The notes: generated by a model not told the origin, from the sequence alone. A stretch of 64,000 bases of DNA from Aquibium carbonis (GCF_003970795.1 NZ_RWKW01000034.1:46084-110083); one strand, 5' to 3'; positions 8,489-17,743 are shown, numbered from the stretch's first letter. Numbers and translations are program-made.

Positions 8489-9175
8489 CAATGTGTGCAG
8501 CCACCACCATGTACTCTGGCCCAGAATGCGCTCGGGAAACAGACGGCGGCTGCGTCCAGCCGCAAGCACCACTTCATGGGTCAAAGCCAGCTCGGCTGCG
8601 ATGTCGCGTCCGCTTGCTCCATCTCCGACAATAAGGACCATGCCAAGCGGGAGATCACTGGGATTGTGATAACTTTCCGGTGTTAGTTGCTTGACTGCGC
8701 TGTCGAAGCCGGCAGCAATCGTTGGGATTATCGGTTTCTGAAACGCACCCGTCGCGACGATCACTGCCTTCGCTACTATGTACCTGCCATCGTCGAGTTG
8801 CGCGGCGAACCGCTCATCGGCCCGGCGTTCGAGCCGAGCCACACCATTTCCGGAATGCACCGGTAGGTCGAAATGGCTGGCGTAGGTTTCGAGATAATTC
8901 GCAAACTCGTCTCGCGTTGGATAGCCTTCTGGGTCCCCATCGAGCGCAAGACCAGGCAGCGAACTAAATGCGCGCGGAGTGAACAGGGTCAGGGAATCGT
9001 AGCGATGGCGCCAACTGTCGCCGACGCGGGCATGGCGATCGACGATTTGGAATGAAAGCTCTGGTCGGGCAAGATAATAGCCGGCTGCGAGTCCCGCTTG
9101 ACCCGCGCCGATCACTAGAACGTCTATTTCCTCCGAACCATGGCTCACGGATAGCTGGCGAGGGCTTCTGTTCAT
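8489..9175 (-). pseudogene. czcO: czcO-type flavoprotein, 5' part (split by ISL3 element)
   Basis: N-terminal 229 codons of a CzcO-like flavoprotein. The FAD-binding motif VIGAGQAGLAAGYYL is near residue 17, GDSWRHRYDSLTLFTPR follows, and the second nucleotide site VLIVGDGASGRD is near residue 165. The reading frame then runs into the IS and stops at 8345 after an unrelated tail. ATG 9175 overlaps the lspA stop as ATGA, so the two were translationally coupled. COG2072 members are named for their association with the CDF transporter CzcD, and a CDF gene lies in this same operon. The reaction is unknown. Confidence 0.87.
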
Positions 9176-9636
9176 GCAGCCTTTGCTTTGCCTTTTACCA
9201 GAATGCTCTCCATCAGCAAAAGCCCTACCCCACAGACAATCGCCACGTCGGCAAGATTGAAGGCGGGCCAATGATAGCTGCCGATGTAAAAATCCAGGAA
9301 ATCCGTCACGGCACCCTGCCGGAGCCGGTCGAGCAGATTGCCGAGCGCCCCCCCAACCACGAGCCCGAGGGCGGATGCCGTCAGGCGGCTGTCGCTTCGA
9401 TGGATCCAGATAAGGAGGCCGGCGACTATAGCGAGCGGGAACGCCATCAGGAGCCAAACCGGCGCCTGGCCGAACAATCCGAAGCTCACGCCGGTGTTAA
9501 AGCCGAGCACGAGATTAAAGAAGCCGGTGACGGGAATGACCTGAGGTGGATTCATAACATGGTCCATGACCCACCACTTCGTCGCCTGATCAATGAAAAA
9601 CCCGCCAAGGGCGAGTGGAAGGCCGAGCCTGAGCAT
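9172..9636 (-). CDS. lspA: Lipoprotein signal peptidase (copy 1)
   Basis: Signal peptidase II, which cleaves prolipoproteins in the inner membrane. 154 aa with four membrane spans. The two catalytic Asp regions are visible: GGALGNLLDRLRQGAVTDF and FNLADVAIV. The start at ATG 9636 places the first span at residues 3-20. It lies between ccdA (25-bp gap) and czcO (ATGA overlap). lspA next to a metal ATPase is known from lead-resistance operons (PbrC of Cupriavidus). A housekeeping lspA would be expected elsewhere, so this is a dedicated copy. Confidence 0.93.
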   Translation of the reverse strand: MLRLGLPLALGGFFIDQATKWWVMDHVMNPPQVIPVTGFFNLVLGFNTGVSFGLFGQAPVWLLMAFPLAIVAGLLIWIHRSDSRLTASALGLVVGGALGNLLDRLRQGAVTDFLDFYIGSYHWPAFNLADVAIVCGVGLLLMESILVKGKAKAA

Positions 9637-9661
9637 GTCCGAATGTCCTTTAAACTCCGGC

Positions 9662-10405
9662 TTAGCCGATCCGACCGAGGGCCGGGAACGTCTGGAGCAG
9701 CCATATTGCAAAGCTAGAGAGATGGCCGGTGATCATGGCGATGCCCATCACCACCATCACCCCACCAGCGACGATTTTGAGCACCCGGCCGGTGCGGCGC
9801 ATCGACATCATCCGCGCCATGAACCCGCGCATGAATAAAGCCGCCAAGATGAAAGGGAGGCCAAGGCCCAGGGAATAGACGGCGAGCAGCGTCGTTCCGC
9901 TTGCAACCGTGGCGTTGGCAGCGGAGAGGGTCAGAATCGCACCTAGCACTGGTCCGATGCAGGGAGTCCAGCCGAACGCAAAAGCGAGACCCAGGAGATA
10001 AGCGGCCCCAGCGCTTCCGCTGCCCGGATTGGCATGGAACCGGGCTTCACGATTGAGCCAGGGCATTGGTACGAGGCCGGTCGTGAATAGGCCGAAGACG
10101 ATAACGATCCCTCCGCCAATCAGGTTCGCTTCGAAAAGATACATGCGCAAGAGCCGGCTCAACACGGTGGCGCTGGCCCCAAGGATGACAAACACGGTCG
10201 TGAAGCCGAGCACGAAGCAGAGGCTGAGGCCGAGAGTTCGGCCCGCTGCCCTGAATTCTGTATCGGCCGCAATTCCGTCCGGGCTAATCGTGCGGCCTGC
10301 AACGTAGGAAATATAGCCCGGCACCAGCGGCAGAACGCAGGGCGACAGGAAGGATATAACGCCAGCGGCGAAAGCCGTCGCCATTCCGATACTGGAGAAC
10401 TCCAT
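9662..10405 (-). CDS. ccdA: CcdA-type thiol/disulfide membrane transporter (copy 1)
   Basis: A 247-aa, six-span protein that passes electrons from cytoplasmic thioredoxin to periplasmic thiol proteins. The redox Cys are in SFLSPCVLPLVPGY (span 1) and FGWTPCIGPVLGA (span 4). Its start codon touches the sco stop (10405), so the genes are coupled. In this operon it probably keeps Sco, DsbA-like or PCuAC partners reduced in the periplasm. The C-terminus is ordinary for the family. Confidence 0.93.
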   Translation of the reverse strand: MEFSSIGMATAFAAGVISFLSPCVLPLVPGYISYVAGRTISPDGIAADTEFRAAGRTLGLSLCFVLGFTTVFVILGASATVLSRLLRMYLFEANLIGGGIVIVFGLFTTGLVPMPWLNREARFHANPGSGSAGAAYLLGLAFAFGWTPCIGPVLGAILTLSAANATVASGTTLLAVYSLGLGLPFILAALFMRGFMARMMSMRRTGRVLKIVAGGVMVVMGIAMITGHLSSFAIWLLQTFPALGRIG

Positions 10406-11025
10406 CAGCCAATCTCGCCCACTAGACGGCGGAGCTTCTGCAAGCGAATCTCACGCGGCTCGTGCATGTCGAGCGTGCCGACGAATTGGCTCTCGGCATC
10501 CATCATGTAGACGCCTGCGGTGTGATCCATCGTGTATTCGCCCCCCTCCAGAGGCACTTTTCGCGCGTAGGCCGCAAAGGCCTTCACCACGGCGTCCGTT
10601 TCCTGTCGATTTCCCCGCAATGCGAGGATGCGATCATCAAAGGCTGTCATGTATTGAGCCAGCAGCTCTTGGCTGTCTCGTTCGGGATCGACGGTGAAGA
10701 ACAGTACGTTGAACTGGTCGGCCACCGGCCCGAGCTCGTTCATGAGATCGCTGAGTTCGTAGAGCGTCGTCGGACACACATCGGGACAATGGGTGAAGCC
10801 GAAGAAGGCGAGATAAGGCTTTCCAGCAAGCGCGGCATTGTCGATCGTCCCGCCTTGATGCGATGTGAGCTGGAACGGGCCGCCGATAGCTGCGATGCCT
10901 GTCGAAGACGCGACCGCCGCATTTTGCTGCTGCCAAGGCTTGGACACTGACAAGCCGATGAAAAGCCCACCGACAGCGGCGACGGCAACCCATGCAACAA
11001 GACGGAAAAGTTTGACGCCGCTCAT
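10405..11025 (-). CDS. Sco1/SenC-family copper-binding thioredoxin-fold protein (copy 1)
   Basis: A 206-aa protein anchored by one N-terminal span (about residues 8-27). The copper ligands are the CxxxC in THCPDVCPTT and the distal His in YTMDHTAG, with the family signature FFTVDPERD. Sco proteins deliver Cu or reduce Cys ligands during CuA assembly in cytochrome oxidase, and some act as thiol oxidoreductases. No oxidase genes are present in the window. It overlaps the PCuAC gene by 4 bp and is followed directly by ccdA. Confidence 0.93.
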   Translation of the reverse strand: MSGVKLFRLVAWVAVAAVGGLFIGLSVSKPWQQQNAAVASSTGIAAIGGPFQLTSHQGGTIDNAALAGKPYLAFFGFTHCPDVCPTTLYELSDLMNELGPVADQFNVLFFTVDPERDSQELLAQYMTAFDDRILALRGNRQETDAVVKAFAAYARKVPLEGGEYTMDHTAGVYMMDAESQFVGTLDMHEPREIRLQKLRRLVGEIG

Positions 11026-11525
11026 TGGACAGCCTCTCCGTGCCCGTCATGTTCGTTCGCAAATTCCGGACGAGCACCCATGTTCTGCACAGCGAACTCA
11101 ACGTCGATGGTACCGGCCTGCTCGAACACCAGTGTTGCGGCAAACCGCTCCCCTTCCTTCAAAGGACGCGATGGCTTCAAAAACATGATGTGTATACCGC
11201 CAGGTTGAAGTTCGACCGTCTTGCCAGCCCCAATTTCGATGCCATTTTGCACCGGCCTCATGCTGGCAACCCCGTCGATCACGGTCGACTCGTGGATTTC
11301 CGCCCGTTCTGACAGAGGTGATGAGATCGAAACCAGACGGTCGGCCATACCGCCATCGTTCGTTAGCGTCAGATAGCCGCCGGCTACCGGCGCGACCGGC
11401 GGAGTCGCGCGCGACCACGGATGATTGATGGTGATCGAACCGGCTTGGAAGTCGTGACCAACGGCAGGAGAGATCAATACCGCAAGGGTAAGGAAGGCGG
11501 CGGATAGGGCTCGTGAACTAATCAT
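11022..11525 (-). CDS. PCuAC-family periplasmic copper chaperone (copy 1)
   Basis: 167 aa with a signal peptide (about residues 1-23) and the PCuAC fold. The copper motif H-x10-M-x21-HxM is exact: His in AEIHEST, Met in VASMRP, then GGIHIMF. A His-rich tail (NEHDGHGEAVQ) adds possible ligands. PCuAC passes Cu(I) to Sco or CuA sites, which fits the overlap with sco. ATG 11525 is chosen because it gives a clean signal peptide; it overlaps the CDF gene by 8 bp. Confidence 0.93.
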   Translation of the reverse strand: MISSRALSAAFLTLAVLISPAVGHDFQAGSITINHPWSRATPPVAPVAGGYLTLTNDGGMADRLVSISSPLSERAEIHESTVIDGVASMRPVQNGIEIGAGKTVELQPGGIHIMFLKPSRPLKEGERFAATLVFEQAGTIDVEFAVQNMGARPEFANEHDGHGEAVQ

Positions 11526-12135
11526 GTTGATTAACTTTCTCTCCAGCTTCCCCGGCCTTTTCAAGAATTTCCAAGCCGCTTCTGACAACGACAACAACCA
11601 CGCCCAGGCCGATGATCAGATCCGGGTAGGGCGAATTGAAAAGGATTACGGCCAGACCCGAAAGCGCGATGGCTGAGTTCACGAGCATGTCGTTTGTCGT
11701 GAAAATCCATGAGGCTTGCAGATGCACGCCGCCTTCCCGATGAGAATTCAGGAACCACATGCAGATCATATTCGTAAGCGCGCTCGCGATTGCCACGGCA
11801 ATCATGACCGGCCCTATCGGATCGGAGCCAGTGAAGAAGCGACGACCGACTTCAAATAGAAGAAGACCAGCGAAAACCATCAGAAGGATACCCGACAGCC
11901 GGGCAACTCGAACCTTCGCCGCCAAACCGCGACCTACGACGAAAAGGCTAATAGCGTAGACACCGGCATCGCCAAGATTATCGAGTGCAGAGCCCATCAA
12001 TCCTGTTGACTGAGCCCACCACCCTAATCCCCCCACAATGGCTGCCTGGGCCGTATTGATCGCAAGCACCCATGCGAGCGCCCATTGTTCGCTCTTCTCG
12101 GATGAAGTGGCACTGCCCTTGGACTGATTACTCAT
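11518..12135 (-). CDS. Cation diffusion facilitator-like transporter, membrane part only
   Basis: A 205-aa protein with the six-span core of CDF/CzcD transporters but no cytoplasmic C-terminal domain. SALDNLGDAGVYAISL (span 2) and TNDMLVNSAIALSG (span 5) carry the Asp/Asn positions of the metal site, with the usual His positions replaced. It could export Zn, Cd or Co at low efficiency, or have changed role. It is 66 bp downstream of the ATPase and upstream of the copper chaperone genes. Its presence with czcO matches the known CzcD-CzcO pairing. Confidence 0.8.
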   Translation of the reverse strand: MSNQSKGSATSSEKSEQWALAWVLAINTAQAAIVGGLGWWAQSTGLMGSALDNLGDAGVYAISLFVVGRGLAAKVRVARLSGILLMVFAGLLLFEVGRRFFTGSDPIGPVMIAVAIASALTNMICMWFLNSHREGGVHLQASWIFTTNDMLVNSAIALSGLAVILFNSPYPDLIIGLGVVVVVVRSGLEILEKAGEAGEKVNQHD

Positions 12136-12201
12136 AAATTACACCTCGGCTTTCTTGGCGAGAAGTGGAAGCCGCGACCTGCCTTCGCGCACTGCTTGGG
12201 C

Positions 12202-14334
12202 TCATTTGTCGCGGGTGCCGCGCCAGGTCAGCAGGCGCAGCGCATTGGCTGTAACGAGGACCGTAGCGCCCGTATCGGCGAGAATCGCCATCCAGAGCGT
12301 GGTAATGCCGAATAGAGTCGTCACGAGGAAGACGGCCTTCAGACCAAGCGCTATGGCGATATTTTGCCAAATATTGCCGAGTGTCGCCTGTGACAACCCG
12401 ATGAGATCGGCAACACCCGTCACCCGGTTTCTGAGCAGCGCGGCATCTGCGGTCTCCAGAGCAACGTCGGTGCCTGCACCCATGGCAACGCCAACGGAAG
12501 CGGCTGCGAGCGCCGGCGCGTCACTGATACCGTCTCCCACCATGGCGATCGGGCCATTAGCTTTGAGGCGACCGATCTCGGCGAGCTTGGCGTCGGGCAA
12601 CAATTCGGCGCTTGCCTCAAGGCCAAGATGGGCCGCAATGGCGTCGGCCGTGCGCTTGTTGTCGCCGGTCAGCATCAGTGGCCGCACACCTCGATCTGTC
12701 AGCCGCTTCACACCTTCGATAGCGTCGTCGCGCGGTTCGTCGCGCAACGCGATCAATCCCTCGATGGTCTTGCCCTTTATAAGCACGACGACCGTCTTGC
12801 CCTGGCTCTCCAGTGTGGTGATCGTCTCGGCAATGTTCTCTTCGAGGGCAGCCTGTTCGGCGGCATGACGGGGAGACCCGACCGAAGCGAAGCCGTCCTT
12901 CAACCGCGCTGTGACCGCTTTGCCGGGTGTGGCAACGCCGCCCCCGAAGGTGACGGGCAGTTCGAGCCCCCGCACTTTTGCCGCCTCCACGATTGCAACC
13001 CCGAGAGGATGGCTGGTGCTGCGCTCGACGGCCGCTGCAATGGCAAGGACGGCGTTCTCGTCCCCATTGATCGGCACAATGTCCGTCACCTGGGGATGGC
13101 CACGCGTCAGCGTTCCTGTCTTGTCGAAGGCAACAGTTACGACCTTACCGAGTATTTCCAGTGCCGCGCCCCCCTTAATCAGCAATCCCTGACGCGCGCC
13201 GGCGGCAAGACCCGAGGCAATAGCCGCCGGCGTGGAAATCACGAGCGCGCAGGGGCAAGCAATCAGCAACGTCGCAAGACCCCGATATACCCATGTCATC
13301 CAGTCACCGCCGAAGGCGAGCGGCGGCACCACGACGATCAGAGCCGCGACGACCATAGCGCCAGGCGTATACCAGCGGCTGAAACGGTCGATCATACGCG
13401 CCGTCGGGGCCTTTGATTCCTGAGCTTCCTCGACCATGTGGATGATGCGGGCAATGGTATTGTCGGCCGCGACATGACTGATCGACACTCGCAACTCGCC
13501 ATTTGCATTGATGCTGCCGGCATAGACGTTTGCGCCGGCTTCTTTAAGCACGGGCATGGATTCGCCTGTCACGGGCGCCTCATCGACCTCAGATGCACCA
13601 TCAATCACCGTGCCGTCAGACGGCACACGGTCCCCAGGCCGAACAACGACGACATCACCAATAGCCAACTCTTCGGCAGCGACCTGCTCAATGACACCAT
13701 CACGCTCGCGGAACGCGACCCGGGGCACGAGATCGATCAGCGCTTCAATGCCTGCCCGCGCACGGCCTGCCGCCACGGTTTCAAGCAGCTCGCCCACTGC
13801 GAACAGGAAGATCACGACAGCAGCTTCTTCGGCCTCGCCGATGGCGACCGCGCCGAGTGCCGCGACCGTCATCAACGTCTCGATGGTGAAGGGTGAGCCG
13901 GACATCGCACCGGCGACCGCCCGCCGCGCGAACGGGATAACGCTGATCAGGGCCGCACCTGAATAGAGCCATTGCTCCCAATCCGGCAGGATACGCGCAA
14001 TGGCGAAGGCAAGCATGAACAGTGCGCCGGTCAGCAGTACAAGCCGACCCTTGCTGCCTTTCCACCACGCCTCTGTGATGCGCTTCCGAGGCGGACCCCC
14101 CTTCGTCTCAGCCTGCTCGATCACTGGCGTGTACCCGAGCGCTCGGATCTTTTGCTCAATAGTGCCGAGGGCCGTCCGGTCTTCATCGAGTTGCAATGCT
14201 AGCGTCTCGTTGGCGTAGCTGACATTGATGTCGCTAACGCCCGGCAGGCGTTGCATCGCCGTCTCGATTTTCAATGCGCACGAGGCGCAGTCCATGCCTT
14301 CTATACGCAGTCTGTAAGGGCTCGCTGCCGCCAT
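12202..14334 (-). CDS. zntA: P1B-2-type Zn/Cd/Pb-exporting ATPase (copy 1)
   Basis: 710-aa heavy-metal ATPase of the inner membrane. An HMA domain with GMDCASC lies at residues 1-70, followed by eight spans. The phosphatase motif region is TGES, the ion-path motif is CPCALVIST, the phosphorylation site is DKTGTLT, then TSHPLG and GDGISDAP. CPCALVIST and DTGATVLVTANALRL in the last span are signatures of Zn/Cd/Pb rather than Cu pumps. It is the first gene of a seven-gene operon and has a MerR-type operator just upstream (14375-14396). Confidence 0.95.
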   Translation of the reverse strand: MAAASPYRLRIEGMDCASCALKIETAMQRLPGVSDINVSYANETLALQLDEDRTALGTIEQKIRALGYTPVIEQAETKGGPPRKRITEAWWKGSKGRLVLLTGALFMLAFAIARILPDWEQWLYSGAALISVIPFARRAVAGAMSGSPFTIETLMTVAALGAVAIGEAEEAAVVIFLFAVGELLETVAAGRARAGIEALIDLVPRVAFRERDGVIEQVAAEELAIGDVVVVRPGDRVPSDGTVIDGASEVDEAPVTGESMPVLKEAGANVYAGSINANGELRVSISHVAADNTIARIIHMVEEAQESKAPTARMIDRFSRWYTPGAMVVAALIVVVPPLAFGGDWMTWVYRGLATLLIACPCALVISTPAAIASGLAAGARQGLLIKGGAALEILGKVVTVAFDKTGTLTRGHPQVTDIVPINGDENAVLAIAAAVERSTSHPLGVAIVEAAKVRGLELPVTFGGGVATPGKAVTARLKDGFASVGSPRHAAEQAALEENIAETITTLESQGKTVVVLIKGKTIEGLIALRDEPRDDAIEGVKRLTDRGVRPLMLTGDNKRTADAIAAHLGLEASAELLPDAKLAEIGRLKANGPIAMVGDGISDAPALAAASVGVAMGAGTDVALETADAALLRNRVTGVADLIGLSQATLGNIWQNIAIALGLKAVFLVTTLFGITTLWMAILADTGATVLVTANALRLLTWRGTRDK

Positions 14335-14374
14335 GGTGTCACCTCGATGGTTTAATGTGACACCGCAGATAGAC

Positions 14375-14396
14375 CCTGTAGCAACTATAGGGTCAA
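14375..14396 (-). promoter_or_regulatory. CadR/PbrR-type operator of the ATPase operon
   Basis: On the minus strand TTGAC (-35), then the dyad CCTATAG-TTG-CTACAGG, then GTCTATCT as a poor -10. The lengthened -35/-10 spacer is the hallmark of MerR-activated promoters. Confidence 0.8.
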
Positions 14397-14469
14397 GAGT
14401 GGACTTCGTTTATTTGATTTCGCGCTGCGATCCACGTGCAAATTCGCGGTACAACTTCATTAAGGAGCC

Positions 14470-14491
14470 TTGACCCTGTAGTGGGTACAGG
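14470..14491 (+). promoter_or_regulatory. CadR/PbrR-type operator of dsbBA
   Basis: TTGAC then CCTGTAG-TGG-GTACAGG then GTGCAGAAAT. Divergent from the ATPase operator 74 bp away. It puts dsbB-dsbA under the same regulator as the ATPase operon. Confidence 0.8.
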
Positions 14492-14555
14492 GTGCAGAAA
14501 TAGTTGAATGCAAAGGTAAATGGAGCGAAGCGAAACGATGGCGAAAGGGAGTGCT

Positions 14556-14996
14556 ATGACCACCGGGGCGGGCACGACTGCAAATACCTGGGCGTTCGTC
14601 TTCTCGGCATGGCTCATTGCGCTTGCCGCCTCGCTCAGCGCTCTCTTCATTGGTGAGGTCATGGGACAGACGCCGTGCAATCTGTGCTGGCATCAGCGCG
14701 CTTTCATGTTTCCGCTGGCGGTCATTCTGGCTGTCGCTAGCTTTCGAGGTGATGCCAGCGTTTCCCGGTACGGACTTCCACTGGCTGCCCTAGGTGCCGC
14801 CATCGCTGCATTCCACTCCCTCCTTTATGCGAGGATCCTTCCAGCAGCCATCGAGCCTTGTACACAAGACGGCCCGTCATGTTCTGGCGTCGAGATGACG
14901 GTCCTTGGCATTTTGCCGCTCCCTTACCTATCGCTCGCCGCCTTTGGGAGCATCGCTCTTCTTCTCGTTCTCGCGCACCGGAGACGTTCAACATGA
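14556..14996 (+). CDS. dsbB: DsbB-type disulfide oxidase (copy 1)
   Basis: A 146-aa, four-span protein that reoxidises DsbA with quinone. The first redox pair is TPCNLCWHQR, and the second is CTQDGPSCSG in the periplasmic loop. ATG 14556 is chosen over 14538 because AAAGGGA lies 5 bp upstream. Its stop overlaps the dsbA start (ATGA), so the two are a coupled pair. This gene and ccdA in the facing operon give the cassette both an oxidising and a reducing arm. Confidence 0.9.
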   Translation: MTTGAGTTANTWAFVFSAWLIALAASLSALFIGEVMGQTPCNLCWHQRAFMFPLAVILAVASFRGDASVSRYGLPLAALGAAIAAFHSLLYARILPAAIEPCTQDGPSCSGVEMTVLGILPLPYLSLAAFGSIALLLVLAHRRRST

Positions 14997-15652
14997 CCAG
15001 ACGGTCCATCGTACTTCTCACTGGCCTTGTCGCACTGATTGTCTTTGCAGGCGGTGCCTTTATCTACGACCGGTACGGCGGCCTCTCGGCACAGCCCGTT
15101 GCACCGGCGCAAGGTGATGCGTTGGTCAGGGCGCATTCACCCGTAATCGGCCCAGCGGATGCGCCGGTGACGATCGTGGAATTCTTTGATCCGTCCTGCG
15201 AGGCGTGCCGAGCTTTCTATCCAGCCGTTAAGCAGATCATGGCGAATTTCCCTGCCGAGACGCGCCTGGTCATCCGATACGCGCCCTTCCATGACGGATC
15301 TGACGAAGCCGTCAGGATTCTGGAAACAGCCCGTCTTCAGGACAGATACGAACCGATACTGGAAGCCCTGCTGGCGCGACAGCCGGAATGGGCCGTGCAT
15401 GGTGCACCCGATCTCGAGAAAGCCTGGGAAATCGTGGCGGCGGCTGGGTTGGATGTTGAGCAGGCACGGCGTGAGATGTCCTCGGCCGAGATTGACGCCG
15501 TTCTTGAGCAGGATATGGCCGATGTTCAGAGCAATAATGTGCGCCAGACACCGACCTTTTTCGTGAATGGCAGGCCGCTGGAATCCTTCGGACCGCAGCA
15601 ACTCCACGACCTGGTGCGTGAAGAGGTGGAGAGCGCCAGAGCGGCGCACTAG
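14993..15652 (+). CDS. Membrane-anchored DsbA-like oxidoreductase (copy 1)
   Basis: A 219-aa thioredoxin-fold protein with an N-terminal anchor (about residues 5-25). The active site is CEAC in FFDPSCEACRAFYP, and the cis-Pro loop is QTPTFFVNG near residue 180. It pairs with the overlapping dsbB. The CEAC motif is unusual for DsbA (CPHC) and may tune redox potential. It is a clear paralogue of 24889-25554, sharing DPSCEACRAFYP and ESFGPQQL. Confidence 0.9.
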   Translation: MTRRSIVLLTGLVALIVFAGGAFIYDRYGGLSAQPVAPAQGDALVRAHSPVIGPADAPVTIVEFFDPSCEACRAFYPAVKQIMANFPAETRLVIRYAPFHDGSDEAVRILETARLQDRYEPILEALLARQPEWAVHGAPDLEKAWEIVAAAGLDVEQARREMSSAEIDAVLEQDMADVQSNNVRQTPTFFVNGRPLESFGPQQLHDLVREEVESARAAH

Positions 15653-15692
15653 GCGAGCCATCGAGATCGACAAACGTCCAAATAGAACCTAC

Positions 15693-15714
15693 ATGACCCT
15701 GTATACGCTATAGG
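15693..15714 (+). promoter_or_regulatory. CadR/PbrR-type operator at the merR start
   Basis: ATGAC then CCTGTAT-ACG-CTATAGG, ending 8 bp before the merR ATG. The AGGG of the right half can also serve as the ribosome site, so bound regulator probably represses its own gene. Confidence 0.75.
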
Positions 15715-15722
15715 GTCATAAA

Positions 15723-16127
15723 ATGAACTCTTCAATTCTGACGATCGGTCATCTTGCAAGGCAAACCGGTACCAAGGTCGAAACGATCCGCTTTTACGAG
15801 AAGAACGGTCTACTGCCCGAGCCCTCGCGTACCGAAGGCAATTATCGGGCGTACGAGCCAGACCATCTGAACCGGCTGAGCTTTATCCGCCGGGCACGTG
15901 ACCTGGGCTTCTCGCTCGACCAGATCAGAGCGCTTCTCACGCTATCCGACAATCGCGGACAATCCTGCGCAGCAGTTGATGCCATCGCTAGCGAACATCG
16001 TGCAGAGGTCGAAAAGAAGATCACTGATCTCATGGCGCTCAAGGCCGAACTCGACAGAATGATCGACCAGTGCGAGTGCGGCATCGTCGACGATTGCCGG
16101 ATCATTGAAACCCTGTCGCCGAAATGA
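15723..16127 (+). CDS. MerR-family Cd/Pb/Zn-responsive regulator (CadR/PbrR-like)
   Basis: 134 aa. The winged HTH is LTIGHLARQTGTKVETIRFYEKNGLLPEP and NYRAYEPDHLNRLSFIRRARDLGFS. A dimerisation helix with SCAAVDAIASEH follows, then a C-terminal Cys loop CECGIVDDC. The Cys pattern (one in the helix, more in the loop) matches CadR/PbrR sensors of soft divalent metals. It most likely binds the three identical-type sites at 14375, 14470 and 15693. The sites in the second half of the cargo have a different core and may need the other MerR at 34055. Confidence 0.9.
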   Translation: MNSSILTIGHLARQTGTKVETIRFYEKNGLLPEPSRTEGNYRAYEPDHLNRLSFIRRARDLGFSLDQIRALLTLSDNRGQSCAAVDAIASEHRAEVEKKITDLMALKAELDRMIDQCECGIVDDCRIIETLSPK

Positions 16128-16539
16128 TCGGAGGTCCATGCAGCTTTGCCGACGATCCATGTCTTGATCGACTGCAATTGGTAGGTCGTTCGACATCTTC
16201 CGCTTGGAAGGGTTGGCTGCTGAAAGCGGCCTTTCCGCTTTCCTGAAGAGTTTCGGGCGCCGGGAGGCGTACGAAAGTCGCGGAAGACCGAACCCGCGGG
16301 ATGGCAGGCGGTGCGCTATGGGGTTTGCGGCTGACGGCCGTGCCGGCTCACGGGGTTACAGCTCATGATCGCTGCCGATCTCGTGCTGCGGCACGGATGT
16401 TGAGGCTCTGACGCCTGGCCCGATGAAGCCCCGGAGCCGCTTCTGGCTTGGTCCGTGAAGCCGACGCCAGTGTTCGGCACGCGGATGCTAGCCCTGAGCA
16501 CATCGTCCCGGACGGTCGGTTTGATCGTGCCATGCCGGT
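16128..16539. other. Non-coding stretch between merR and the IS91-type element
   Basis: No convincing gene. The IS91-type element probably ends within this stretch, near its transposase 3' end. I could not locate the exact end. A short GC hairpin (GAAAGCGGCC/GGCCTTTC-like, about 16225-16245) is visible. Confidence 0.4.
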
Positions 16540-17739
16540 TCATGGCGAACACTTCCGGTTGGGCCAGGAGCGCGGCGGTCCACGTGGCTGCGGCCAGCGC
16601 AGGACAATGCCGACAATGCTCATGTGCCCGCCGCAGCACGGACAAGGCGGAAGGGTGTCGGGCGGCGCCGGCGCTTCCGGCTCCTCGGTGCCGGGCTGTG
16701 TGGGCGGCGCTCCAAGGAGTTCACGAATGTGCTCGAGACCGGCCTTGCGGTTCGGCCCGGTGAGGAAGCCGTAGTGCCGGATGCGATGAAAGCCGCGTGG
16801 CAGGATGTGGAGAAGGAAGCGCCGGATGAACTCGCCGACTTCAAGCGTCAGGGTGCGATGGCGCGCGCTGCCTTCGTGGTGGTAATCTTTGACGCGGAAG
16901 GTGACACTGGCCCCATCGAAGGCTGTGATGCGCCGGGAGGAGATGGCGACCCGGTGGGTGTAGCGCGACAGATAGGCGAGCACGGCCTTCGGCCCGGCAA
17001 AGGGCGGCTTGGCGTAGACCACCCAGCGCTTCTTGCGTACCGGGGCGAGATGGCGGGCAAAGGCTTTGGGCTCGGCGAGATGGGCCAGGGTGCCGAAGAA
17101 GGCGAGCCTGCCAGCGTCGCGCAGAGCGGCGAGCCCTTCGAGGAACAGGCGCCGGAACAGCGCGCCGAGCACCCGCACTGGTAGCAGGAAGGCGGGACGC
17201 GTGGAGACCCAGTGCGTTCCGTCCGGCGAGAGGCCACCGCCAGGCACGATCATGTGGAGGTGAGGATGGTGGGTCATCGCCGAGCCCCAGGTGTGAAGGA
17301 CGGCGGTGAGGCCTATGCGGGCGCCGAGATGCTTCGGGTCAGCGGAGATCTTCGTCATTGTCTCGGCAGCCGCCTTGAACAAGAGGTTGTAGACAGCAGC
17401 CTTGTTCTGGAAGGCGATTGTCGCGATCTCGGCTGGCAGCGTGAAGACGACGTGGAAGTATCCGACCGGCAGGAGGTCGGCCTCGCGCTCGGCAAGCCAG
17501 TCGCGCGCCGCCGCACCCTGGCACCGTGGGCAGTGCCGGTTGCGACAGGAGTTATAGGCGACGCGCAGATGGCCGCATTCGTCGCAGGCTTCGACATGGC
17601 CGCCAAGGGCTGCGGTGCGACAGTGCTCGATCGCCGACATGACCTTCAGTTCGGCCAGGCTCAGATGCCCGGCTCGGCATGCGCGGTAAGTCGGCCCGGT
17701 GAAGCGGAAGATGTCGGCGACCTCGATCGAGGCCCGCAT
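16540..17739 (-). CDS. IS91-family (HUH, rolling-circle) transposase
   Basis: About 399 aa. The N-terminal zinc-binding region is CDECGHLRVAYNSCRNRHCPRCQG. The HUH motif is HHPHLHMIVPGGG, and the catalytic Tyr region is YLSRYTHRVAISSRRI. C-terminal CPCCGGHM is a further zinc knuckle. ATG 17739 begins just after the tyrosine recombinase ends (17744), so the two are co-transcribed. IS91 elements transpose without target duplication and can carry flanking DNA along, which matters for how this cargo was assembled. Confidence 0.92.
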   Translation of the reverse strand: MRASIEVADIFRFTGPTYRACRAGHLSLAELKVMSAIEHCRTAALGGHVEACDECGHLRVAYNSCRNRHCPRCQGAAARDWLAEREADLLPVGYFHVVFTLPAEIATIAFQNKAAVYNLLFKAAAETMTKISADPKHLGARIGLTAVLHTWGSAMTHHPHLHMIVPGGGLSPDGTHWVSTRPAFLLPVRVLGALFRRLFLEGLAALRDAGRLAFFGTLAHLAEPKAFARHLAPVRKKRWVVYAKPPFAGPKAVLAYLSRYTHRVAISSRRITAFDGASVTFRVKDYHHEGSARHRTLTLEVGEFIRRFLLHILPRGFHRIRHYGFLTGPNRKAGLEHIRELLGAPPTQPGTEEPEAPAPPDTLPPCPCCGGHMSIVGIVLRWPQPRGPPRSWPNRKCSP

Positions 17740-17743
17740 CGTC

